Positions 35,468 to 43,140 of a stretch of DNA of 64,000 bases are shown one piece after another. The stretch is from the NCBI GenBank assembly GCA_947380295.1, contig CANCQK010000012.1, positions 28,142-92,141 on the forward strand, read 5' to 3'. This DNA comes from Bdellovibrionales bacterium. Lineage in GTDB: Bacteria > Bdellovibrionota > UBA1018. The notes below the pieces were generated by a model. The model searched no databases. It was not told where the DNA came from and was given only the letters and a program-made list of their open reading frames with translations. Every line of letters begins with the position of its first letter. The first letter of the stretch is position 1. The position numbers and the translations under genes were made by a program.

Positions 35468-36539
35468 TTATTTTTTCAGCAATAGACGGTAAGATCGTTT
35501 TTGCCATTTTTTCTAAAGTAGCCTGAACTTGCTCACGGACCAGTTTTTCTACTTCTTCGCTGCTGAACAAGGGTTGGGGCGGACTCTGAGGTTTGTCACC
35601 GACCTTGATGGTGCCTGGAAATGCCTCAGCTCCCGCAGGGGGGGGTGGGATTTTTAGATCTGTTTTAGTTCGCTGGAATGCCGGAGGGGTATTCGGCTGA
35701 GAAATCTCAAAATCCGAATACGAATTTGAATCTTGATCTGTCATGGCCATTTGCGGCGGAAGATCAAAGTTGGGCAGTTCAATCGAAGGAGGTGCGACAG
35801 ACTCTTCCGCGGTCAGGGACGGGAGCCCTTCATCGATACTCCAGTCAAACTCAGGAGGACTCAGATCCTCGGGGGCGCGGCCGGATAGAGTAATTTCAGC
35901 CAGTTGCTTGATGTCTGAATCTGAGGACGGCAGAGGAGGAAGTGTCGTTCGAGTTGGATCGCTGGGGTTTGAATTCGACTCCCAAAGTTCTAAGACGTTC
36001 TCAATGGGGACTGACGGAAGGGGCGGGAGTTCCTCGGGCTCAATAGGAGCGGTGAGGGGATCCGAATGAGACTCATGGATTTCAAATCCATCATAGTTCT
36101 CGTCACCTTCAAAGGGAAGTGGTGGAAGTGGGGGGAGTTCTCTTGATTTTGACTGAGTCGATGTGGCTGAGATGCGGATTGCATCCGACAGCGTCTGCCG
36201 CAACTGGGCAGGATCGAAAGGTTTCGTTAAGCGAGCGTGAAAACGGACCTCTTCAATTTGTTTCTCATCGATTCGCTCAAAAGCGCTCGACATGAGGATG
36301 AACTTGATTTCATCACCCTCCCCGTGGAGATTGATCTCTCGTTTGACTTCAAACGCAGACTTTCCAGGAAGCGAGACATCGATTAAAATGACATTAGGTC
36401 TGAAAGTCGCGATTTGCTGCAGGGCGTGATTTCCATCAGAAACTGCGTGAATGTCATAGCCTTCATTAGTTAATGCAAGTCGAATCACTTTTTGAATGGT
36501 GAGGCTATCGTCTGCAACAAGAAGCTTTTTACCAGCCAT
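35415..36539 (-). CDS. Response regulator with Pro/Ser/Glu-rich tail
   Basis: A 374-residue protein. Residues 1-125 are a receiver domain with acidic pair Asp10-Asp11, phosphorylation site Asp54 (VILIDVSLPG), MSSAF and TKPFD. The next 190 residues are low-complexity, full of ELPPLPS-type repeats, and the last 50 form a charged helix (FSSEEVEKLVREQVQATLEKMAKTILPSIAEKII). There is no DNA-binding domain. This layout is common in delta-type bacteria and suggests a signalling scaffold. No kinase gene is adjacent. Confidence 0.85.
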   Translation of the reverse strand: MAGKKLLVADDSLTIQKVIRLALTNEGYDIHAVSDGNHALQQIATFRPNVILIDVSLPGKSAFEVKREINLHGEGDEIKFILMSSAFERIDEKQIEEVRFHARLTKPFDPAQLRQTLSDAIRISATSTQSKSRELPPLPPLPFEGDENYDGFEIHESHSDPLTAPIEPEELPPLPSVPIENVLELWESNSNPSDPTRTTLPPLPSSDSDIKQLAEITLSGRAPEDLSPPEFDWSIDEGLPSLTAEESVAPPSIELPNFDLPPQMAMTDQDSNSYSDFEISQPNTPPAFQRTKTDLKIPPPPAGAEAFPGTIKVGDKPQSPPQPLFSSEEVEKLVREQVQATLEKMAKTILPSIAEKIIKDEIHRLLTETDQHPS

Positions 36540-36663
36540 AGATTCTACAAGTGTGTCATTGACTCATAAACCTGTAAAGGCAGTTTAGTTGAGATTTCGC
36601 GATTCACTCCCTGTTGTGTCCTTTTATCATGATAGGAGCCTTTTCTTTCCTTTGAGAAATCAG

Positions 36664-36669
36664 TATAAT
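36664..36669 (+). promoter_or_regulatory. -10 box of the 6S RNA gene
   Basis: A perfect TATAAT whose expected start point (about 36676) is the first base of the 6S RNA closing stem. The -35 region (around 36641, TTTTCT) is weak. Confidence 0.6.
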
Positions 36670-36674
36670 GAAAA

Positions 36675-36845
36675 TAGCTCAGGGGCCGGCGATTATACAT
36701 TTGGACCCTACAGTCAATAACCCAGGGGGCTGTCCCTGTTCAGCGGTGTGCATGCCTGGTTTTACCAGGAAGCCTAAAACTGACATACGGCGCCCACATT
36801 AACTTACTGGGTTCCAATTGACTTCGTCGGACTCTGAGCATTTTT
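36675..36845 (+). ncRNA. ssrS: 6S RNA
   Basis: The RNA that mimics an open promoter and binds sigma-70 RNA polymerase. The ends (36677-36692 and 36824-36839) form an almost perfect 16-bp stem. The conserved 3' half contains GTGTGCATGCCTGG, a TTTT loop, CCAGGAAGCCTAAAACTGAC and CGGCGCCCACATTAAC, matching the order of blocks in enterobacterial 6S RNA. Length about 165 nt is normal. A run of five T residues follows. This accounts for most of the 325-base gap between the flanking genes. Confidence 0.85.
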
Positions 36846-36864
36846 CATCAATCGGGGGAAGAAA

Positions 36865-37494
36865 ATGGGGCGCTTCCAAGAAGATCTGAATTCGCAAAAT
36901 CAATGGCTTCACGAGCTTGCAAGAGCCGAAGTTCATCCTGAAGCTGAGCGCCTCTTAGAGCTAGGGAGTAGCTACGACCCACAGCAGCTAGTCGAAGAGA
37001 GCGCTGTTGAATTTCTTTCTGAGGTGCGGCAAGTTTTTTCAGAATTCGCTCGAGTCTTTAACGCCTACTCGGAGGCGGGATCCAAGTTTCAAGAAGTTAA
37101 GATTTATGGAGTTGCCCAGTCGGCCTCGGATTTTATGTTGTATCGCAATCAACTAAAACTCATTGTTTCAAACCCGTCCCAAGGCTTAATTCAAATTTCA
37201 TTTTCGCAGCATCAGCGAGGTGTTTTGGCAGTTGACGGTCAGAATCATGGAAACGATGATGCGGTGCGATTGAGTTCTGCCTCATCTGCTCAAGAGATTT
37301 TGGCTCAAATTGGTCCATTTCGAGATGTTTACTGGACCTACCAAGGTGAAAAAGTCGAGCCTGCACAGTTAGCGAAGTTTCACTTTGTTGAGTTCATTCG
37401 GCTTAGCCGGGATAAGAAACGCCTAAGACGAGGGAATCAAGTTTTGATTGACCAAATCAAAGCTCTCCTCGAGCAAAAGGGGCTTGATCTTTAA
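36865..37494 (+). CDS. Conserved protein of unknown function
   Basis: A 209-residue soluble protein, mixed alpha/beta. Central part SKFQEVKIYGVAQSASDFMLYRNQLKLIVSNPSQGLIQISF looks like a beta sheet, followed by DVYWTYQGEKVEPAQLAKFHFVEFIRLSRDKKRLRRGNQVLIDQIKALLEQ. I recognise no named domain. The ATG is preceded by GGGGGAAG. It lies just after 6S RNA, where enterobacteria have a folate cyclo-ligase gene, to which it shows no resemblance. It overlaps the next, convergent gene by 72 bases. Confidence 0.65.
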   Translation: MGRFQEDLNSQNQWLHELARAEVHPEAERLLELGSSYDPQQLVEESAVEFLSEVRQVFSEFARVFNAYSEAGSKFQEVKIYGVAQSASDFMLYRNQLKLIVSNPSQGLIQISFSQHQRGVLAVDGQNHGNDDAVRLSSASSAQEILAQIGPFRDVYWTYQGEKVEPAQLAKFHFVEFIRLSRDKKRLRRGNQVLIDQIKALLEQKGLDL

Positions 37495-38328
37495 GAGATC
37501 TACGGCAGCTGTCGAATTGAGAGAGTAGTCTAGAGTAAGATTTCGATCGTAGAGATTCGCTCGCTCAGATTTTTTCATCACAACTAATGTGGGATCTAGC
37601 TTAAAGCGAATTGCAAATTGCCGTGCGAACTCAAAGAGTGAGACCTTGGTAATTCCTCCGTAGTGAAGAACCTTGTTTCTGACTCGGAGATCAATTATAC
37701 GGTGAATCATTTCAGTGAGGCCGTCAACCGAACCATAAGAATGGAGGACGTCTGCACTCGCCTCGAACCGTTGGCCAGTAGAAAGTTTCATTCTCAGGTC
37801 ATCGAAAAAAGTCTTGCTCACGCCATTGCCTCGACCAAAGAGAGGGCTCGAGCGAATGATGACGGAGTTGAGGAACTTACTCTTTACGGAGTTCTCCCCT
37901 TCAATCTTGATTCTGCCCATAATAGAATTGGGCATAAAGATGTCAGTTTCCTTGTAGTTGCCCTTGGTTCCGTCAAATACATAGGGATTTGACACATAGA
38001 TGAACCTGGGCTGGATTGGCTCCGATGGGTTTAATAGATTACCTGGACCTACCGAATGGATGTGTTCGGCAATTCTTGGCTTTCTATCGACCCAGTTCAG
38101 TGAATTACTCCCCATCAAATAAACAATCGTATCAGGCTGAGCGATGTGAAGAATTCGCTTGATCCAGAGCTTGTTGTCGATATTGAGCGGAACGAAGGTC
38201 ACACCTGGTATTGAGTATCGATGCGAATTGTATGTCGCAAAGACTTTGTACTTCTTGCTCAATCTTGCAGCTAAATGCGATCCAACAAATCCACTACCCC
38301 CAAGGATCAATATCGACTTTGTGCTCAT
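37423..38328 (-). CDS. NAD(P)-binding RmlD/epimerase-like protein lacking the catalytic Tyr
   Basis: A 301-residue extended short-chain dehydrogenase. The nucleotide-binding GGSGFVGSHLAARL and strand VTFVPLNI are clear, and YVSNPYVFDG and SSPLFGRGNG match RmlD-like dTDP-sugar reductases. The active-site YxxxK reads MGRIK here: Met replaces Tyr while Lys is kept. The protein may be a binding or regulatory relative, as with MAT2B-type proteins, or use another residue. Length is normal. No other sugar-nucleotide genes are adjacent. Confidence 0.75.
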   Translation of the reverse strand: MSTKSILILGGSGFVGSHLAARLSKKYKVFATYNSHRYSIPGVTFVPLNIDNKLWIKRILHIAQPDTIVYLMGSNSLNWVDRKPRIAEHIHSVGPGNLLNPSEPIQPRFIYVSNPYVFDGTKGNYKETDIFMPNSIMGRIKIEGENSVKSKFLNSVIIRSSPLFGRGNGVSKTFFDDLRMKLSTGQRFEASADVLHSYGSVDGLTEMIHRIIDLRVRNKVLHYGGITKVSLFEFARQFAIRFKLDPTLVVMKKSERANLYDRNLTLDYSLNSTAAVDLLKIKPLLLEESFDLVNQNLIPSS

Positions 38329-38365
38329 AGCTAGGAGTGTAACTGACCTCGTCGATTCCTGGGAG

Positions 38366-38414
38366 GGACTCCTGCGAATTTTTTGGACAATGCCAATCCA
38401 TTCGCAAGGAGTCC
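38366..38414. repeat. Long inverted repeat downstream of flagellin 1
   Basis: GGACTCCTGCGAA (38366-38378) pairs with TTCGCAAGGAGTCC (38401-38414) with one bulged base, around a 22-base loop that includes TTGG/CCAA. No T-run follows on either strand, so a classic terminator is unlikely. Confidence 0.55.
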
Positions 38415-38459
38415 TAAGGGATCAAACAGGGTTACGTTCTAGCTAGTTCAGCCAAATCT

Positions 38460-39296
38460 CTAGCCTTGGAGGAGCTTGAGAGCTGATGAGGCCATACTGT
38501 TAGTCTGGCCTAAAACCGAGATTCCAGCCTGCATGAGGATGTTGTTTTTAGTCATCTCTGAGACTTCCTCAGCCATGTCCGTATCTCTAATTCGGCTATT
38601 AGCGGCCGAGAGATTTTCATCATTGATGGCCTCGTTATTAATAGTCGACTGGAGTCGATTCTGCAGAGCACCGAGATCTGCTCGAATACTACTGACTCGA
38701 TTCAGAGCTTCGTCCAGGGCAGATAACGTGAGTTGAGCGCCCTGTTTAGTGGCTACAGATTCTCCGCCGAGCCGGAGAGTATCCAGCGAGGCGTCGGATT
38801 TTTCGCCGTTATAGACGATTCGGTCTAGAATCGGATTATTATGCGTACCTACTTGAATTTCAAATACACCAGCCTTACCGTTGAGGAGCGGAGTGCCATT
38901 GAATTCGGTGACATTAGCGATACGATCAATTTCTTGTTTTAATGATTGGAACTCGCGATCCGTAAATCCACGTTCAACATCGCCGAGCGTATCAGATGCT
39001 GCTTGGATCGCTAATTCTCTAAGTCTTACTAAAATATTTCCAATTTCATTTAGTCCGCCTTCTGAAACTTGAATCAAGGAGACCCCGTCTTGAGCATTTC
39101 TCTTGCCCTGTCTGAGACCTCGGATCTGCGCTTTCAGATTCTCTGAAATCGCAAGACCTGCAGCATCATCACCTGCATGATTGATTCGACTACCGCTCGA
39201 GAGTCTTTCGAGGGTTCGATCTAAGTTTCCCTTAGTAATTGACAATTGTCTTTGCCCATTGAGAGCAGCAGTGTTTGTTGCTATACGTAAACCCAT
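38460..39296 (-). CDS. fliC: Flagellin, paralogue 1
   Basis: A 278-residue flagellin. N-terminal D0/D1 helix MGLRIATNTAALNGQRQL and ERLSSGSRINHAGDDAAGLAISENLKAQIRG, and C-terminal SAANSRIRDTDMAEEVSEMTKNNILMQAGISVLGQTN are the conserved polymerisation regions. The variable middle domain is very short, giving a minimal filament subunit. It is about 80% identical to paralogue 2. The leader has two hairpins with GGA loops, shared with paralogue 2. No convincing promoter was found between the two genes. Confidence 0.95.
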   Translation of the reverse strand: MGLRIATNTAALNGQRQLSITKGNLDRTLERLSSGSRINHAGDDAAGLAISENLKAQIRGLRQGKRNAQDGVSLIQVSEGGLNEIGNILVRLRELAIQAASDTLGDVERGFTDREFQSLKQEIDRIANVTEFNGTPLLNGKAGVFEIQVGTHNNPILDRIVYNGEKSDASLDTLRLGGESVATKQGAQLTLSALDEALNRVSSIRADLGALQNRLQSTINNEAINDENLSAANSRIRDTDMAEEVSEMTKNNILMQAGISVLGQTNSMASSALKLLQG

Positions 39297-39302
39297 AACT
39301 AG

Positions 39303-39371
39303 CCTCCATTCATACTTAAAATCCTCCGTGAAATCTCACCACTTTCCTTAGGGTGAGTGGCATCCTTGCCA
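39303..39371 (-). promoter_or_regulatory. Flagellin 1 leader RNA with GGA hairpins (CsrA-like sites)
   Basis: On the transcript: TGGCA-AGGA-TGCCA hairpin (39358-39371), CTCACCCT-AAGGAA-AGTGGTGAG hairpin (39335-39357), GGAGGAT (39321-39327) and the ribosome-binding GGAGG (39303-39307). The first contains CAAGGATG, matching the core of the CsrA consensus ACARGGAUGU. Same order and spacing as the flagellin 2 leader. Confidence 0.55.
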
Positions 39372-39483
39372 GTTTTGTTTGTCCATGAGTAAGCTTCCAA
39401 CTGAGTTGGTCGACCTACTCTCCCATTTCTCCTCTAGGATCATCCGATCTGTTAAGGAAAAACCTTTATTAACTTTTTACTTC

Positions 39484-39522
39484 TGACCTAGGATCGGGTT
39501 TCCGTACTCCGACCCTAGGTCA
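39484..39522 (-). other. Hairpin between flagellins 2 and 1
   Basis: TGACCTAGG and CCTAGGTCA pair, extended by GTCGG/CCGAT with one G-U pair that exists only in minus-strand RNA. Probably the 3' end or stabiliser of the flagellin 2 mRNA. It has no T-run. Confidence 0.45.
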
Positions 39523-39571
39523 CGCTATTTTAAATTCCAACCTTCGCTACTTCTCAACCTAGAGGACTTGC

Positions 39572-40408
39572 CTATCCATTTAACAGTTTCAAAACATGAG
39601 AGTTCGCACTGTTTGCCTGAGATAACACTGAGATACCCGACTGCATTAAGATGTTCTGTTTAGTCATTTCGGAGACTTCTTCAGCCATGTCCGTATCTCT
39701 GATTCGACTATTAGCGGCCGAGAGATTTTCATCAGTGATCGACAGATTGTTGATCGTTGATTGAAGTCTATTCTGCATCGCTCCCAAGTCCGATCTAATG
39801 CTGTTGACTCGGACTAGGGCGTCATCAATCACCGAGAGTGAGAGTTGAGCGCCTTGTTTAGTGGCAACTGCTTCCCCGCCCAGTTTTAAAGCATCAAGGG
39901 ATGCATCGGCTCGTTCGCCGTTGTAGACCACTCGATCGAGAATCGGATTGTTGTGTGTGCCCACTTGGATCTCAAAGACCCCGGCTCTTCCATTCAAAAG
40001 CGGAGTGCCGTTGAACATCGTCACATTCGCAATTCGATCCATTTCTTGCTTCAGAGACTGGAACTCTCGATCTGCAAACTGGCGTTCCGTGTCTCCGATC
40101 GTGTCAGAGGCTCCCTGGATCGCCAACTCACGCAGACGGATCAGCATATTCGAAATTTCGTTTAATCCTCCTTCAGAAACCTGAATCAGAGAGACTCCGT
40201 CTTGAGCATTTCGCTTAGACTGTCTCATTCCTCGGATTTGCGCCCTCAGGTTTTCTGAGATCGCTAATCCTGCGGCATCATCACCCGCATGATTAATTCT
40301 GCTTCCGCTCGCGAGTCTCTCGAGAGTTTTATCTAGGTTTTGCTTGGTGTTGAACATTTGTCGTTGTGCATTAAGCGCCGTTACATTTGTACTAATTCTT
40401 AAACCCAT
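39572..40408 (-). CDS. fliC: Flagellin, paralogue 2
   Basis: A 278-residue flagellin with the same conserved ends (MGLRISTNVTALNAQRQM; SAANSRIRDTDMAEEVSEMTKQNILMQSG) and the same minimal middle as paralogue 1. Several flagellins in one filament are usual in this group, often arranged in order along the filament. Initiation is supported by GGAGG six bases before the ATG. The leader contains two GGA-loop hairpins. Confidence 0.95.
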   Translation of the reverse strand: MGLRISTNVTALNAQRQMFNTKQNLDKTLERLASGSRINHAGDDAAGLAISENLRAQIRGMRQSKRNAQDGVSLIQVSEGGLNEISNMLIRLRELAIQGASDTIGDTERQFADREFQSLKQEMDRIANVTMFNGTPLLNGRAGVFEIQVGTHNNPILDRVVYNGERADASLDALKLGGEAVATKQGAQLSLSVIDDALVRVNSIRSDLGAMQNRLQSTINNLSITDENLSAANSRIRDTDMAEEVSEMTKQNILMQSGISVLSQANSANSHVLKLLNG

Positions 40409-40413
40409 ATTAG

Positions 40414-40481
40414 CCTCCGTTCATATCTGCATCCTCCATAAAGCTCGCCACTTTCCTTAGTGGCGACGAGCATCCATGCTC
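40414..40481 (-). promoter_or_regulatory. Flagellin 2 leader RNA with GGA hairpins (CsrA-like sites)
   Basis: On the transcript: GAGCA-TGGA-TGCTC (40468-40481), TCGCCACT-AAGGAA-AGTGGCGA perfect 8-bp stem (40445-40466), GGAGGAT (40431-40437), GGAGG (40414-40418). Stem bases differ from flagellin 1 while pairing and the AAGGAA loop are kept, which argues that the RNA structure is selected. Confidence 0.6.
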
Positions 40482-40607
40482 AAGTTTTTTAAAACAAACA
40501 TCACCCAATCCGTGGGCACGGCCTGCGACAAAACCATTTGTCGCAATAAAATTTAAAACCTTCCAAACCTCAAGGACCACTTCTGATTCAATCCTCACAA
40601 GGGTTTG

Positions 40608-40646
40608 CTCATCTCAGTTCATCCGTCTTGGTGAGACTGAGATGAG
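40608..40646 (-). other. Perfect 11-bp inverted repeat between flagellins 3 and 2
   Basis: CTCATCTCAGT and ACTGAGATGAG pair around a 17-base loop. No T-run follows on the minus strand; it may end or stabilise the flagellin 3 mRNA. The other intergenic bases here (40482-40739) show one more hairpin, GCGACAAA/TTTGTCGC near 40525-40545, and no gene. Confidence 0.5.
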
Positions 40647-40739
40647 CTCCACCTTATCCAGGAAACAAGCTCAGGCAACCGGCCTTTCGCTTTGGGTCAA
40701 AACTTTTTTACTCCTCAATTTAGGTCAACCTGGGTTCAT

Positions 40740-41591
40740 TCATCCTGAACCTCCCTGACCTAAAAGAGCGAGAGCCGTCTTATTGGCTGAATTTGCCTGT
40801 GTAAGGACTGATACTCCCGCCTGCATTAAAATTTGATTTTTCGTTAGCGAGCTTACTTCTTCAGCCATGTCAGTGTCCCTGATTCTGCTTTCTGCTGCTG
40901 AGAAGTTTTCTTTGCTCGTCATAAGATTGGTAATAATTGATTGAAGTCGATTCTGCATTGCGCCAAATTGAGCTCTGATTGCAGTGACTGAGTTGAGTGC
41001 CGAGTCGATAGATCCTAGACTGTTCTGGGCGCTTAGCTTGTCCCCAACGCTGGCTAAATTAATTCCCAAAGATGTGATGTTGACGTCTGATCCGTTATCT
41101 TGAAACAGGCGGATTCGGTCCGTCGTTGGATTGTTGCGATCGCCGACCTGGATGTCAAATGATAGTTCAGTTCCACTTAAAAGCGGGACATGATTGAACT
41201 CAGTGCTATTGGAGATTCGATCGACTTCTTCTAGTAACTGGTTAAACTCAATATTGAGGAACTTGCGCTCGCTTGGTCCGACCGTGTCAGAGGCCGCTTG
41301 AACTCCGAGTTCTCGCATACGGATGAGGATATTTGAGATTTCACCGAGTGCACCTTCAGCGATCTGAACAACGGATACTCCGTCCTGGGCGTTTCTCTGT
41401 GCCTGGTTGACTCCGCGAATTTGAGCTCTTAGGATTTCTGATACAGCGAGACCGGCTGCGTCATCGCCGGCGTGATTGATTTTGAGGCCAGAACTTAGCC
41501 TCTCAAGGTTGCGGTCCAGTCCCCCTCGGGTGTTGCCGAGATTTTTCTGGGCAACTAAGGCAGGTACGTTTGTATTGATCCGCAGTCCCAT
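40740..41591 (-). CDS. fliC: Flagellin, paralogue 3 (divergent)
   Basis: A 283-residue flagellin with conserved ends (MGLRINTNVPALVAQKNL; AAESRIRDTDMAEEVSSLTKNQILMQAG) but a more diverged core (FDIQVGDRNNPTTDRIRLFQDNGSDVNITSLG). The start is the ATG at 41591, 35 codons inside the longest frame, since every flagellin begins MGLRI and GGAGGAAGGG precedes it. It is first in the array and has its own sigma-28 promoter, so it may be expressed differently from the other two. Confidence 0.95.
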   Translation of the reverse strand: MGLRINTNVPALVAQKNLGNTRGGLDRNLERLSSGLKINHAGDDAAGLAVSEILRAQIRGVNQAQRNAQDGVSVVQIAEGALGEISNILIRMRELGVQAASDTVGPSERKFLNIEFNQLLEEVDRISNSTEFNHVPLLSGTELSFDIQVGDRNNPTTDRIRLFQDNGSDVNITSLGINLASVGDKLSAQNSLGSIDSALNSVTAIRAQFGAMQNRLQSIITNLMTSKENFSAAESRIRDTDMAEEVSSLTKNQILMQAGVSVLTQANSANKTALALLGQGGSG

Positions 41592-41595
41592 AAAC

Positions 41596-41634
41596 CCTTC
41601 CTCCATGAAGGTCCTTGAGCCTATCCTAGGCTCA
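41596..41634 (-). promoter_or_regulatory. Flagellin 3 leader hairpins with GGA loops
   Basis: TGAGCCTA-GGA-TAGGCTCA (41616-41634) is a perfect 8-bp stem with GGA in the loop; CCTTC-ATGGAG-GAAGG (41596-41611) places part of the ribosome-binding site in a loop that also holds GGA. Different sequence from the other two leaders but the same principle. Confidence 0.5.
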
Positions 41635-41692
41635 GGGGTAAGCAGGTGTCGCCCGTCATCTTGACTGGCCTCGATTACTGCTTCCAAGTAAC

Positions 41693-41719
41693 TCATCGGT
41701 GCTTGCCGGAAAACATTTA
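41693..41719 (-). promoter_or_regulatory. Sigma-28 (FliA)-type promoter of flagellin 3
   Basis: On the minus strand TAAA (41719-41716), 15 bases, ACCGATGA (41700-41693); consensus TAAA-N15-GCCGATAA, 10 of 12 matches. The leader would be about 95 nt. Confidence 0.65.
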
Positions 41720-41789
41720 GAAAAAATTACGGGGCAAGTTAAATAAGAAAATGTTCAAGAGCTAGGCATTTTATACCGAACTATTTGCT

Positions 41790-42428
41790 GTGAAAACCAT
41801 AATAGGAGTTTCAGAAAAAATAGAGACAGACCTCAAACGGTTCATTCTCTTATGTGGGCGATCTGGATTGCTAGCGCTCATCTGCGCGGGATGCGCTTCT
41901 GTAAAAAGTTCGATCGTAAATGTCGAGTTAGATCAGGATTCTGGCGTCCGGTTTGGAGATTCTAATCCAGTCCAGAAGAGAAAAGGCGATTCTTTTGAGG
42001 TTTCTCAAACTCCAGTATTTGTTGATGCCCCTGGCAAGGTTGGCGTGCTTGTGATTCCGATCCGGGGTCAACCGCAAAAGGTTAAGTTGGCACTTAAATC
42101 GCTGGAGGTCGTCCCTGGCGCTGTCTCCGAATCTGAGATTGCAAGTTCAATGAATTTGCTCCTGGTGAGAGCCAATGAGTTTCAATCCTGGCTCGCTGAA
42201 AAGAAGACAAAAGAGGCGCTGACTCTAGTGGACGAGTTGATTCAGAAATATCCACGAATTGTTCAACTTAAGTTTATGAAGGCGAGCTGCCTTGTTTTGA
42301 TGGATGAGCGTGAAAAGGCTCGAGTCCTCCTGGGTCTAGCCTTGAAAGACGAGCCGGACAATCAAGCCGGAAAAGAGCTCCTAAGGTTCCTAACGCCTGG
42401 CTCATCCGAAAAGAAGGGAAACGAGTAG
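41790..42428 (+). CDS. Lipoprotein with TPR-like region, first gene of the MotAB operon
   Basis: A 212-residue protein with a hydrophobic segment ending in lipobox LICAGC, so lipid-anchored. The middle part is beta-rich; the C-terminal half (ANEFQSWLAEKKTKEALTLVDELIQKYP...LKFMKASCLVLMDEREKARVLLGLALKDEP) looks like two or three TPR helices. GTG 41790 is the only reasonable start in frame, although the signal peptide is then preceded by 20 extra residues. It is followed by motA after 4 bases. A role as periplasmic scaffold for the motor-like complex is inferred. Confidence 0.65.
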   Translation: MKTIIGVSEKIETDLKRFILLCGRSGLLALICAGCASVKSSIVNVELDQDSGVRFGDSNPVQKRKGDSFEVSQTPVFVDAPGKVGVLVIPIRGQPQKVKLALKSLEVVPGAVSESEIASSMNLLLVRANEFQSWLAEKKTKEALTLVDELIQKYPRIVQLKFMKASCLVLMDEREKARVLLGLALKDEPDNQAGKELLRFLTPGSSEKKGNE

Positions 42429-42432
42429 ACCT

Positions 42433-43140
42433 ATGATGACGTTTCCAATTGGCATGATCGCTTTTGTTTTGATTCTAGTATTTTCCATGCGTGGAATGGG
42501 CTTAAGTATTTTTATGAACACCCATGCCATTGTTCTGGTAGTTTTCGGCACTTTGGCGATTCTCGCGCTCTGTACTCCCTGGAGTAATCTCAAGCTCTTG
42601 GGAGAGGCGTTGCGTGGAATTTTTCGAAGTGAACTCAATCTAGAGCAGGTTCGACAGGATCTCTTTGCACTTTCCAGGAATAAGAACGCGAAAGTCTCCT
42701 CTCCAAGTCCTCTCATTGTCTACGCTCAGGACCTCTGGCAGAAGGGTGTGGATCATGATGTTTTTGTTCGATTAGTTACCAATTTTATGAACGAGATCCA
42801 TTCCACATCGGACACTCCTGCTGTAGTGCTCAGAAATGCGGCTAAGTACCCACCCAGTTTGGGAATGTTAGGGACTGTAATTGGTATGATTTCTCTCTTC
42901 TCTGGTCTGGGCTCTGAGAATCGAAGTTCAATTGGACCCTTACTTGCTCTCGCTATGACTGCTACCTTCTATGGGTTGATTGTCAGTAATGCGATGATTA
43001 TGCCTCTAGCGGATCGCCTTCAGCTTCGGGGGAGTTCATTTGCTCAAAATCATACAAAAATTTTAAAAATTATTTTACTCATCCACCAGGGCGAGGCTCA
43101 GAAAATTATCGAGGATGAACTCAATGGCGTTCGATTCTAA
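42433..43140 (+). CDS. motA: MotA-like proton-channel subunit
   Basis: A 235-residue membrane protein with four helices and the MotA/TolQ/ExbB signature AKYPPSLGMLGTVIGMISLFSGLG...LALAMTATFYGLIVSNAMIMPLADRL, including the Pro residues after helix 2 that MotA uses for torque. With the next gene it would form the ion-conducting stator. Compared with flagellar MotA (about 290 residues) the cytoplasmic loop is shortened (IFRSELNLEQVRQDLFALSRNKNAK). It overlaps motB. Confidence 0.88.
   Translation: MMTFPIGMIAFVLILVFSMRGMGLSIFMNTHAIVLVVFGTLAILALCTPWSNLKLLGEALRGIFRSELNLEQVRQDLFALSRNKNAKVSSPSPLIVYAQDLWQKGVDHDVFVRLVTNFMNEIHSTSDTPAVVLRNAAKYPPSLGMLGTVIGMISLFSGLGSENRSSIGPLLALAMTATFYGLIVSNAMIMPLADRLQLRGSSFAQNHTKILKIILLIHQGEAQKIIEDELNGVRF

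Noticed and set aside
39401..39480. Sigma-28 promoter for flagellin 1 (TAAA...ATCGGATGA on the minus strand)
   Set aside because: The spacing is 17 rather than 15 bases and the -10 matches poorly; flagellin 2 lacks even this, so it was not called.
41592..41696. 35-residue N-terminal extension of flagellin 3
   Set aside because: Flagellins start at MGLRI; the extension overlaps the leader hairpins and runs into the promoter region, and GGAGGAAGGG sits before ATG 41591.
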